Assembly (NCBI GenBank): GCA_934047225.1
Contig: OW203988.1
Coordinates: 1,426,001 to 1,490,000, forward strand
DNA from: Ypsolopha sequella
Taxonomy: Eukaryota; Arthropoda; Insecta; Lepidoptera; Ypsolophidae
DNA: 64,000 bases
Direction: 5' to 3'
A program made the position numbers and the translations under genes. The notes beneath the pieces are model-generated. The model saw nothing but the letters and a program-made list of their open reading frames with translations. It was not told where the DNA came from and searched no databases. Numbering within the stretch: position 1 is the stretch's first letter; the number at the start of each line of letters is the position of its first letter. Shown one piece after another: positions 36,246 through 46,248 of the stretch.

Positions 36246-36987
36246 GTGAGTACACAATTTATGGTACATATAAATAATAATGAGAGATGTAAACCGTACT
36301 TTCTTTGTTCACATTTAACATAGGTACCTTTGATCATAACTGTGCTATGATTGTCAGTTAGTCAAAGTGTTTTTAAATGTAGAGCTGATATGGTTGAAAT
36401 CGCAAAGATTTTTTAATTATAGACTTGGAGCCAATGTTCGATTAGATACTTAAATTTTATTATGTACTTAAATGAATTGAACTGATTAATTTAGTCAACA
36501 ATCACAAAGATTTTTAAGCAAAAGCGTTGCCAGGGGGGCAAGATGACATGAATTGTAGGTAAAATAAACAAATGTAAAGTTTTTAATTGTTCATTACAAG
36601 ATATACAAAATAATTGTCTTATAAACATAATGTTCTTGGGTTTCTCGTGAATTTTTCGGTTACTTTATTATAAAAATCTCAAAGTTTTTCAAATCTCTAG
36701 GGGGGGACAGCTGGCCCCTTCCCCCTTTTGACGATGCCCATGTTTTTAAGGCAAATTCAGGAGCTTATCTTTAATTTTATAATTGATTATTTTCAAGTTT
36801 TCTTACTTTATTTAATATAACCAAGTAAGATTTATTTATGAGTTATAAGGTCTATACGTTTATTATGTATGATATGAATGTATGTATGTTTGAATGTTTC
36901 ACTACGTCGTCGATTGATAGCTCATTTGTCATAATCGGCTTCAAAATGTCAGTTGATTTGTCATAATTTTTATTTTGTTGTTTTCAG

Positions 36988-37068
36988 GCGCTTACAATGG
37001 CTACAATTAATATCACATGAGGATTTGACAGATAATGTTTCAAAATATCATGCTTCATATTATAAATT
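36988..37068 (+). CDS. THAP domain protein, exon 2
   Basis: After the acceptor TTGTTTTCAG (ends 36987), the exon completes the split Arg codon and reads RRLQWLQLISHEDL, then NVSKYHASYYK. The RRxxWxxxI segment is the conserved middle of the THAP domain. The exon ends at donor TT|GTAAGA (37069), phase 2; reading through would stop at once. The intron (36246-36987) is 742 bp. The third exon, with the C-x2-H ligands and AVPxxF end, is not found before the right terminal repeat, so the encoded domain is incomplete. Confidence 0.75.
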
Positions 37069-37549
37069 GTAAGAATTTTAAATTAAAGAAATCGTATTTA
37101 TATAAATGTGCTTTTTATTAATATCTACCTCATATAAGGTTAAAATACGGTACTGAGCTCCCGGTCTACATAAAGGTCAATTCGGGTCTCTACGGCGCGG
37201 CGGCGTCTTTGTAGATCAAACGTGCCACCAAAGAGGGCCGCCTTGAGAACAGTTCATCACCACAAACTTATTTATTCCGGCGACTCGCGGCAACGATTAT
37301 TTAACGTATCGCTATTCGTACCGGCTGTCGCTGCTGCTGCCATCGAGTTGAAGGCCCAATGTAAATGAATTTAATATTTACAAACATAATACATACCTAC
37401 GTAGTATATGTATAATATATGTATTTAAATATTGATTTGTATTAGCTAGGTACGAAAATAAAAGAAGGAACAACCCTGACACAGTAGGTATTAAAGTCTC
37501 GTACGGGGCGTGAGTTAATCTACTGTTCTGGTTTTACTATGGTATCAGG

Positions 37550-39035
37550 CACACCCCCGACACTTCATAGTCCACGCTCAAGTTATTTACCTACACTCTA
37601 AGGCACGCATCTGGCTTGTCCGCACACGCTGTGAGCTAGTCTAGGGCTAGCAGCAAGCGTGTGAGCGTCGTCGATCGAGAGGGACAACATTTATAGTCAG
37701 CAACTTATATCATTCTCTTCCTAAATTTTAGCGTGGTTAATCCCTAGGTCCTAGTTGTATCTGTTGATTTTGTACCAGCAGAGTTAGTATTTGATAACTT
37801 AAGCCATGCCTGAGAAAAAAGTCTTTGACATACGGATTGACAGACAGAACAGAAAACAAAGTGATCCTCTAAAGGCTTTGACTTCCATGATGACGTACGG
37901 AACCCTAAAAATACTAAACTTCTGAGAAAGCATTAATTAGATTAATTTTATTTATGACTTGTGATAAGTGTCTATGATGAACCCAAGTACCTACAAGAAG
38001 TACATTACAAAATAAATTATTAATTCCCATTCTCATTCCCATTATTACAAGGTTCCGTTTTATTTAATAAATTCGTTGTTTTAATATCTTTTGGCTTTTC
38101 CACTTAGAATATTTTTAAACTAGCTATACCTGTTCTAAGGGACAGTTATTCAAACTTTTGTTACGTCATTACAAATAACAATAACACAAACTTCCGGGTA
38201 CGTGGTAACTAGAAAATTAATAGCCATCTTGACGTCATAGTACGTGCAATCAGATAATTGCCTTTGGTCGAGACTGTGTATGCAGTGCAGTGTTATCTGT
38301 CCCCATGTTGACTGGTTGCTCGATTTGTTTAACGACATGTTGACCGTACCTGAAGTATTGGTTGTCAATTATATCCCTTATTCTTATTTTCTCCTAGCGA
38401 CGTTGTAACGCAGTGCGCGCTGATATGAACGTTATTACAATATATGTAGTTTCTGTCGATATTTTTTCTAAAACAGGTCGACTCAAGGTCATTGGAAACT
38501 ACCTGCCATTTAAGGCGATATGCGTAAAAAATACGGGTGTTTCTTTTCTATGTATTTCATGAAATACACGGAAAATTTTGATAATTTTCTGGTAAATGCA
38601 TTTTGACTATATAACCTAGGGTTTTGAAAGTGGAAAACATGTTTGGATAAATTTTCCTTGATAGAAATAATTGTTGAAATGAGGTCTTGAAACACACTTT
38701 TTCTCCTCGTTTGACGAATAGGAACCATATACGGAACTCAAACATATTTTATTAGGTGTGTTTCAACAATATCTAGAGATTTGATATTTGAAATTGTGCT
38801 AGGTATTTTGAGATTTTTTAATAAAAATAAAAAACCAACTTTTTTCCGTTTTGCCCTGAATCCGCCTCTCTCGCACTGCGCGATTTTTGCTTGGAGTGAC
38901 AGTGACAAAAATAAAATTCGCATAGCCTCTTAAGGATTATCCTTCACCAAGTGGTAAGTACAACTACACATAAATTTCGGAAAACTCTCGGGTCTCATGA
39001 AACTGAGCTATACCTGATTTATAAATTTTATATTG
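37550..39035. other. Intergenic DNA with lepidopteran repeat end
   Basis: 37840-37915 has GACAGACAGAACAGAAAACA, AAAGTGATCCTCTAAAGG and TACGGAACCCTAAAAATAC, a block common in moths and butterflies. Several 60-72 codon minus frames (38150-38923) show no domain. Confidence 0.5.
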
Positions 39036-39420
39036 TTTTAAGAGCAGTTTCGCAGCCAGATTGTAAAAACACGCCTTTTTCTAATTAGTCGAAACAGTAG
39101 GTACACTTAAATTCAAAATTCACCTAATAGTTATTTAACAAAACTTTATTACCTATGTATTGTGTATGTTGCTATCGCAAAGTTTCCATAGAATTTCAAT
39201 CATTTTTAATTCAAAATTTTTGAATTTCTAATTTACAGAAACAAATGAAAACTTTGCGATGACAACATACACAATACAGTCTTCCAACTTTACATAAGTT
39301 TGACATAGCTTAAGAGCAGTATCACAGCCTGATATTGAAAAACCCGTCGTTTTCTAATTAATCGAAACATTCACTCAATAGTTACTCAACAAAACCTTAT
39401 TACCCATGTATTGTTTATAC
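39036..39420. repeat. Dispersed repeat C, tandem/inverted cluster (left arm)
   Basis: One forward copy (39036-39194), a partial inverted copy (about 39230-39282, ATGAAAACTTTGCGATG) and a second forward copy (39308-39420, GCTTAAGAGCAGTATC). Together they form the left side of a larger nested structure completed at 40271-40451. Confidence 0.8.
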
Positions 39421-39451
39421 TTAGGCTGAGAAATGAGTGCTCTCTAAGGGT

Positions 39452-40256
39452 ATGTGGATGGAAAAGTCGAAAGCAGGGTCTTTGATTTAAGAACTTTGTT
39501 TGGACTAGTTAGGAAATAAACATACTAAAAGTCCTTATCCCTCCGAGTCGAGCCCGAGGGGGGGGGGGGGGGCACAAAGAAGATCCCGTTTTTTGGTTTT
39601 TTGCTTACATCTCAACAACAGCTGGTTCTATAGACTTGAAATTTTGCATATAGATACCTTATATAGTGAAGGCGTCCACTAAGAAAGGATTTTTCAAAAC
39701 ACACCCCCTAAAGGGGTGAAACGGGTGTCCAAAGTTTGTATGGGGAAACAAGATTAGTTAGACTATTTTATTCGAGACTTCACAGGAGTACTCTTATCTT
39801 TAAATGTGTTTCAAGTTTTTTCAGAATTCAACCCCTAAAAGGAGGAAATGGGGTAAAAATTTTGAAAATCAACATGGGTATCGTTTGAATGGTTTATCGG
39901 GTCGCTGATTACGAAAACAACAACGATTTTAAAATCCAACGTGATTGACGTGAAAAAGGCTTTGAAATTCGACCATTTTTCGAAGCTCATAGCTAGGCAA
40001 AGATTGGAGATAGATAAAAAGTGTGAAAGCTAAAGTTGTAGAAAATTTTATCAGCTTTCATTATGTAGTAAAATAAAATTTCGTACAATGCACGGTTTTC
40101 GAGATGTAAGCAAAAAACCAAAAAACGGGATCTTCTTTGTGCCCGCCCTCCTCGGGCTCGACTCGGAGGGGCAAGGACTTTTAGCATGTTTATCTTCTAA
40201 CTAGTCCAAACAAAGTTCCTAAGTTAAAGATCCTGCTTTCGACTTTTCCATCCACA
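39452..40256. repeat. Foldback element nested inside repeat C
   Basis: Left arm 39452-39620 and right arm about 40097-40256 are reverse complements. Outer ends are TGTGGATGGAAAAGTCGAAA and its complement; inner parts hold AAAAAACGGGATCTTCTTTG and its complement. The left arm has a G15 run (39558-39572) where the right arm has CCCTCCTCGGG. The middle contains lepidopteran repeat sequence (TAGACTTGAAATTTTGCATA, GGCGTCCACTAAGAAAGG) also seen around 30855-31195. Confidence 0.85.
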
Positions 40257-40270
40257 AATTATTCGTTGCT

Positions 40271-40451
40271 TAAGCTAACTGCCATCGCAAAGTTTCCATT
40301 GGTTTTGTAACTGAGAATTTAAATCTTTTTTAATTAAAAATTTTTGAAATTCTAATTTACAGAAACAAATGAAAACTTTACGATGGCAAAATACACAATA
40401 CATAGGTAATAAAGTTTTGTTGAATAACTATTGGGTTAATTTTGAATTTAA
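40271..40451 (-). repeat. Dispersed repeat C, inverted copy (right arm)
   Basis: Reverse complement of 39036-39194: GCCATCGCAAAGTTTCC, GAAAACTTTACGATGG, AATACATAGGTAATAAAG, CTATTGGGTTAATTTTGAAT. Confidence 0.8.
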
Positions 40452-41430
40452 GGCTCCAGTCCCCTAAAAATCAGTATTCTTGCAGAATTATCAGAAAAGA
40501 AAGATTTTATTTTAGTTAGTAAGAAAGCAATAAATAAAATACATTTTACGTTAATTTATAGTGTGGAATTTGAAGATTTCAAAACTTATTTTTTCCTTTA
40601 CTTTAATGCTACTTTTAATAGGTTTTTTAGGCTTTAAACATACCTTTATTTATGTTATACGCGTTGAGAGTCTCATTCATGCACACGTCACGTAAAAATT
40701 ATGACAAAAACAAGAAATTTATTCAGGTAACATTTATTCCCATATCTTCAACAATAATCTTACCTGGTTACTTTTTTGGATAATACTTTAGTTTTCTTAT
40801 TTCGAGTGCTTTAACTAGTTGTGATTTTATGAATTCAACCACTGATAAAATATTTTTTTTCTAGTAGAAAACTATCGTTTAGCGTAGTCAAATTTAAAAC
40901 ACGTAGAATAGAACTATTAATTAGTGAAATAACAAAAAACGGTATTTAAAAAATTATTTTAAGAACATTTTATCAAATCGAAACTTATCGAGAGTTAAAA
41001 ACACAAAACGCGTCGATGTTTCCCTCAGTTTCGCTGGGACATCGCAGCGTTCAGACGTGTGTTGTGTAGCTCGACGTCATTTTACCTCTCGCTCGCACGG
41101 TTGCTCCCTTTCCCTCGTGTAGATTCTTATGGAGAAGCGAATTGTATCATTAAAGTTGCTCTACTTGAATATTGCACTTATCATTTAATAAGTAAACTAT
41201 GGATAAAATATTTTTTGAATATTTTAAGAAATCCCTGTTTCGATAAAATAAAGTCTAATCTACGTCCGTCCGTATTTCACAGCATCATAACTTTAGCACT
41301 ATCAAGATAAAGACATGTAGTTTGGCACAAAAATAGCATTAATTTGCCTACATATTACATTGTAAAAAAAATATGAAAAATTTGAAATTGTTTAAAATAT
41401 TTTCAAAACAAAAGTGAGAAAAATAAAAAA
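40452..41430. other. AT-rich intergenic DNA
   Basis: A short GC-richer stretch near 41000-41110 (GTTTCGCTGGGACATCGCAG) has no supported exon. The 83-codon frame at 41059 is not recognised. Confidence 0.45.
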
Positions 41431-41438
41431 TATCCTAA

Positions 41439-41750
41439 AAATACAATATGGGTATCAAACTGTAGACACTAAAAAGGTGATTGTAAAAATATATACTTTT
41501 ACTATATTTACTGGCACTGGTTTTGTGAAATCTTCAAAAAAACTACAATAACGTGTATGTCCGAAACTAGTAGACCGAAAAAAATTTCCATTATAGATCA
41601 TAACTGACCAATAACCGGGAAAACTATAGTGATTTAAAAATATAAAAAAAGTAAAATAAATAAAAAAAAAAACATTTATAAAAATACAATATGGGTATCA
41701 CATTGTAGGTATTAAAAAGCTTATTGTAATAATATATAGTTTGGCTATAT
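41439..41750 (+). repeat. Diverged direct repeat pair
   Basis: AAAATACAATATGGGTATCA followed by CTGTAG or TTGTAGGTA and a TATTGTAATAATATATA-like close occurs at about 41439 and again at about 41683, 244 bp apart. Confidence 0.7.
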
Positions 41751-41800
41751 TTAATTCCATCTATTTCGAGAAATCCTTGAAAATCTATAAAAAAATGTAT

Positions 41801-41844
41801 CCAGTTTTGGAGATAAGAGGGGGGCCTCTTATCTCCAAAACTGG
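41801..41844. repeat. Perfect 20-bp hairpin with GGGG loop
   Basis: CCAGTTTTGGAGATAAGAGG (41801-41820), GGGG, then the exact reverse complement (41825-41844). No U-tract follows, so it is not a terminator. Confidence 0.97.
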
Positions 41845-41954
41845 TGCACCGAAAAATATGAAAAAAATCATGGTAATATGCGTTTACGTAAAAATTACAG
41901 AAAAAATAAAGCGGTTGAGAAATTCACGAAAAAAAATTATAAATTTTATCATCC

Positions 41955-42150
41955 ACAATACGGAACCCTAGGTTCTGACTAGAGTCTGACTCGCACTTGG
42001 CCAGTTTTTTTTCAAGATATTTGCGGTAGGCCGTTTTTTTGGGCGGTTTTAATTTAGTTTTCGGAGCTTTTATTAAATTAATTTTAGCTTAATTTTTACC
42101 ATAAGTATCCGGTTATCCGGATAATACATTATCCGTTATCCGGATAGTAA
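41955..42150. repeat. Lepidopteran repeat end and ATCCGG-rich block
   Basis: TACGGAACCCTAGGTTC and GACTCGCACTTGGCCAG (41960-42006) match the repeat end type at 29625-29700. 42106-42148 alternates TATCCGG and CCGGATA motifs. Confidence 0.7.
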
Positions 42151-43200
42151 AAATCTGCGAATAATTGCATGCCCTAATTTGCTTAGATTAAGTTATGTTA
42201 ATGTGTGTCAATTCGAAAACCCGTAAAGCCGTATTTTAGAAGTTGTGGTCTATAAAACCCACGGGGATGGCGTGACACAAATTTTATACCAGCACCGCTG
42301 TCGCCACTTTTTGGAATAACTAAAGCCGAAGCTACATCCTTTTTATTACTTTACTTACTTTTATTTAAAATATATTAAAAAGCTATCGAAGTCACTAAAA
42401 CCGACAGTCGAGATAACAACGTGCTAGACAATAATGCATCAAAACAAAAGAACGTACGCAGCTGCGGTTCTTATCATTAAAACATCACATTTCTAAAACT
42501 AAATTTTTTACCTTTTTTATTGCACCTTAGTCATAATCATGGACACACAAACCGACAGACACTTAATTACCGTAAGGGTTTCTATTTTTGATATTATATT
42601 ACTTAAAGAACTGATTGTAATATGTGTGTGAGTATTAGGAATACATAATTTTGAATGTTTTCATTGTTACGATTTGATTATTAATTTTCTACATTTCCAA
42701 ATTTTATAAAGGTATTTTTTATGTCAGGCATTAGTTAAATGAAAATCTTGATGAATAAAGAAATTTTCGGGCACAACTACACGCTTTTTAGGGCATGCAG
42801 GTTTCCTTAGAGCGATAGGGCTCATCACGTTGAGACGTAATAATCGTCAGAGAAACGCGGGTGTACTTATAGGTACACGTATGGATGGACTTATGACTTG
42901 CATCTCACAGTTCACACTCGGAACACCTCTTGACACCCCTTCGGTAAAAATTTGCAAATAATTGCATGACCTATAAAATGTATTGTGTCTAAATACTAAT
43001 CACTTTTACTGCTACCAATAAGCCATCTATTCCAGATAGATTTACTTTTGTTTATTTTGCTTTTGCAAATTCATTTTGTTTGTTCCGATAAACAAACCAA
43101 ACTTTGTAAATTACCGTTACTTGAATAATTAAAAATCTTCACATGTCAAATTTTAAGTAATCGTACACTCATTTAACGAAGTAGAGCAACATTCAGGTGC
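42151..43200. other. Intergenic DNA with SINE-tail fragment
   Basis: 42829-42868 (GGGCTCATCACGTTGAGACG, TAATAATCGTC, GGGTGTAC) matches the tail of the SINE at 63735-63985. 42190-42250 resembles 61275-61365 (AATTCGAAAACC, GTATTTT). No gene. Confidence 0.55.
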
Positions 43201-44170
43201 GGTCTCTAACATCTTAATGCAGCGGGGGGAGCGCCACTTCTAGAGCCTCAGGTAAGATGAAAGCGAAATGTTGCAAAGAGAGTCTGGGGCCTTAAGTGTT
43301 CTGTTTAGATTAATTCTTGCCCTTCTTCTTAGCAAGAATAATCGAACGGGCAGAGTTAGGCATATATTTATTATATTATTAATATCTTATTCCTATATTT
43401 TAACTTTTATTCAAGTGTATTCTTATTAAATTTAATTAAAACCCAACCTTTATTATTTCCTTGTGTATTTCTCCATATTACTATTTATTATATAAAACTA
43501 TTACCTATAGACATAAAATATGTAATTATATAACATTATAACCGACCTGTGGTAAGTGTATCTGATGTACCTACATTACATAAATAAATATATTTATATT
43601 TACTGTAGGGATAAAAATTGTATCTTGATTATAGTGCAAAATATTAATTTTATTGTGGAGAGCATTATTTTTTATGCGTTTCAAATATTTTGTAGTCGTT
43701 AACATTACTTTATAGTGCAAACGTATTTTAAAAATAGTTTGTAATTTTAAATTCTCAAACTGTAATTTTATTTTATTTTAATTATTATTTTATTTTTATT
43801 TTTATTTGGTAGTCCTAATTTTGTATCTTAATTTTTTTTGTCTTAATTCTGTGATTAATTTATAATTTGATTGACATTTTTAACTTAATTTTTATTTATA
43901 TTTAAATTCAGTAACATAATTCATATTAGATGTAAATTCATATTTTAATCAATTTATCATAATTTTAAATTCAATGTAATTAATGGTAATTTATTGTAGC
44001 TAAGATCTGTGTTTTTGATTTTGTATAATCACCAAACTAGCAGCATGGAATACCAAATTTATGTAAGAGACGAGTAAAGGAAGCTAGTCCCCACCACCCA
44101 GGGAATCCTACTGTGGGGACTAGAGAACGCCAATTTTTGTTTTTGTCCTGTTAGTATATAAATTTGAATT
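43201..44170. repeat. Retroposon tail fragments in T-rich DNA
   Basis: 43329-43357 (CTTCTTAGCAAGAATAATCG, AACGGGCAG) relates to 34828-34850. 44030-44140 has GGAAGCTAGTCCCCACCACC and GTGGGGACTAGAGAACG, a short imperfect inverted pair. No coding remnant. Confidence 0.45.
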
Positions 44171-44851
44171 GAATCGAATTGAGTAACATTTATTAAATTA
44201 TTCTCAAAGCAAGCCGATCCCCCAAGCACGTCATCATATCAGTATGAATTAGTAATCAGTGAAGTGTTTAAGTAACTAGATAATCTAGATATTGAGAAAT
44301 TTATCACTACTCACGAGACATTAGGAGGCATAGAAAATACGCAGAAGCACATACGTGCCTACCTTATGTTTCAATGTGAGAATAATAAGAGTGAAAGTGA
44401 TTGAAGTGAGTGGATTCCGTTTTGGTGTTTTTATTTCCACACTAATGTACATTTAGAGACGAAATATACTCCATACTACCGGTAGTTAGCCTCGAACTGT
44501 GAACTTGCGGACCTACAACCAATTACAGTAGTGAAAACGTATATGAGTGTGTCGTATATGAGTGGCAACGGACGTAAATGTTAATTAGTTTTTTGCAAAA
44601 CTTAGGTACTTGTCCAAAACGGTAAGTACGAAGAAAAAAACGATATCCTTATCTTTTGTTATATTTGTGTTTTTATTTTAGGTATTTAATACTAATTTTT
44701 TATTTTGTGCACCACTTTAAATTTTCCAACAACTATTTCCACCCAAAGGTTGTCTGGAAAAAATGTCTATAAGTGATAAGGCCACCAATTGTTTCATTCT
44801 TTTATTTTGGTGTACAATAAAGAATATTTGTCTTATCTTGTCTTGTCCTGG
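44171..44851. other. Intergenic DNA
   Basis: No gene. Ends in AATAAAGAATATTTGTCTTA and TCTTGTCTTG repeats, a LINE-tail style signal just before the MITE. Confidence 0.5.
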
Positions 44852-45010
44852 GGGTCTACCGCGTAATTCTGATTTTCATCAACATCAACTTGAGATTGAA
44901 ATTTGACGTGCGTGCAAAAGAGATGGCATGTTAGGCGGGCGTCGTCGCACGTCTGTCAAATTTGAATCTCAAGTTGATGTTGATGAAAATCAGAATTACG
45001 CGGTAGACCC
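44852..45010. mobile_element. MITE with about 60-bp terminal inverted repeats
   Basis: Termini are GGGTCTACCGCGTAATTCTG and its exact complement; the pairing continues through TTCATCAACATCAACTTGAG to GCACGT. The centre (AAAAGAGATGGCATGTTAGG) is unique. Flanks CCTGG and GCTGG are an imperfect 5-bp direct repeat. 159 bp, no coding capacity, superfamily unresolved. Confidence 0.9.
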
Positions 45011-45307
45011 GCTGGTAGAGGCTACTCCGCCGCTACCCCAATCCTCAAAGCTCGCGATTCTAAGTAAATAACAGCTTTTCACTGACAATGCTTACGTCCC
45101 AAACATGAAAGGTGGTTTAATGTACACCCGAGGATTTTTATCTATGGATGAGGATAAGGTGAACTAAACGGCCACAGAGGCAGTCAACTCAGACGGACTA
45201 ACTTAAAATAATTTAAGTTGTGTTTGTAGCGTATTTTTAACCTCAAATTCTAGCTATGAACTTCAAGAAAAATTTTATATAATCTCAGACATATTTTCAG
45301 TTTTCAG

Positions 45308-45544
45308 CAATGGAGCCCAATTACCAATCAGTACATCCCAAAGATGCCTGTAAACAAACGATCACTATATGTATCTGATCGTCATTTTAACAGAGATCAT
45401 GCAAGTGCATATCTAAGACTAAAAATGAATGCTGTCCCAAGACATGATGGCAAAAGGTACCACATGGCAAGAAATATCCGCTTAAATAATAAACGATTGT
45501 ATCTCCATCACAACCTGCTGCTTTTTTATTGTTATTTCCATTAA
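45308..45544 (+). pseudogene. THAP-like C-terminal half relic
   Basis: After a TTTTCAGTTTTCAG acceptor-like tract the frame reads QWSPITNQYIPKMPVNKR, then SLYVSDRHFNRDHASAYL and RLKMNAVPRHDGKR. The order W, then (Y)VxDRHF, then RLKxNAVP is that of the second half of a THAP domain. The third zinc ligand, normally Cys in YVCDRHF, is Ser here (TCT instead of TGT). It cannot be exon 3 of the element at 35940: the reading phase does not match and it repeats the W segment. It is therefore a separate relic, probably from a related element. A GTACCA donor-like site follows at AAAAG. Confidence 0.6.
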
Positions 45545-46066
45545 TTTTAAAGTAAGTTTAAATGTGTCCCATTCGTAAATATTTCAATACCCCTGAAGCA
45601 GAGAATATAAAACTGAAGGCAATTTTGAAAATTCAGTTTTTATCAGTTTTTGGTGGTTGGCTACCAGTCGGCAACCAATTTAAAGGTACTTAGAAGGCTT
45701 GCTGTCCATATTATTTATCAAATTACAAAATATGAAAATTTCTCTGAAAATTCTTTTATACGGCGTAAATAATGATATTTTAAGAAAATAAGACAAAAAG
45801 CTTAATCGCTTACGTCACACATGAGCCGCGTTCAAGACAAGGAGAACCAGGGTATAATAAATCTAAGGAGGTATGAAAGTAGCGACATGACGTCATTCTA
45901 TCCTTAAATGACGTTGATGGATAGCGTTTTGGTCTTAGTCTTTCATATCTCTTTCATTTATAACCACGGTACTTGATGCGTTAAACCATTTTGTTTTACG
46001 GATTTATTCTTGAATTATGATCGAATCTTTACCGTGTTATAATATTTTTTTTTGGACATTAAATTA
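45545..46066. other. Intergenic DNA
   Basis: AT-rich, no gene or recognised repeat. Confidence 0.5.
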
Positions 46067-46248
46067 TTTTTCAATGCAAGTGCTCGTAAAGGCCCACTTT
46101 TTATGCATCAAAACCGAACAGAAAGTCGATTATTTTGCCCTAGGGCTTTTTTTTTTTTTTTATTTATTTACAATGGATGGCTAACCTGCAGCCTTTCCTG
46201 TGTACCATAAATGTTATACTTTTTTTCCCCTGTTTAACGGCTCTGGAT
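46067..46248 (+). repeat. Dispersed repeat D, copy 3, left part
   Basis: Runs from TTTTCAATGCAAGTGCTCG to TTTAACGGCTCTGGAT, where the hAT-like element is inserted. It resumes at 48667. Confidence 0.9.

Larger units (their letters stand above)
35940..37541 (+). mobile_element. P-superfamily-like transposon with THAP exons, internally deleted
   Basis: A perfect 22-bp inverted repeat marks both ends: 35940-35961, beginning CATAGTAAAACCAGAAC, and 37520-37541. Immediately outside both ends is the same 7-mer GTATCAG (35933-35939 and 37542-37548), read as a target-site duplication. The left copy is part of a minisatellite unit. Removing the element joins unit 18 to CACACCCCCGACAC-type flank. Inside are two exons encoding most of a THAP zinc-binding domain, the DNA-binding domain typical of P-element transposases. 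The 1.6 kb length and absence of any catalytic core indicate an internal deletion. P elements usually give 8-bp duplications, so the superfamily is inference. Confidence 0.75.

Noticed and set aside
45308..45456. Third exon of the THAP gene at 36139-37068
   Set aside because: The splice phase does not match (exon 2 ends in phase 2), the W segment would be duplicated, and the right terminal repeat of the element lies between them.
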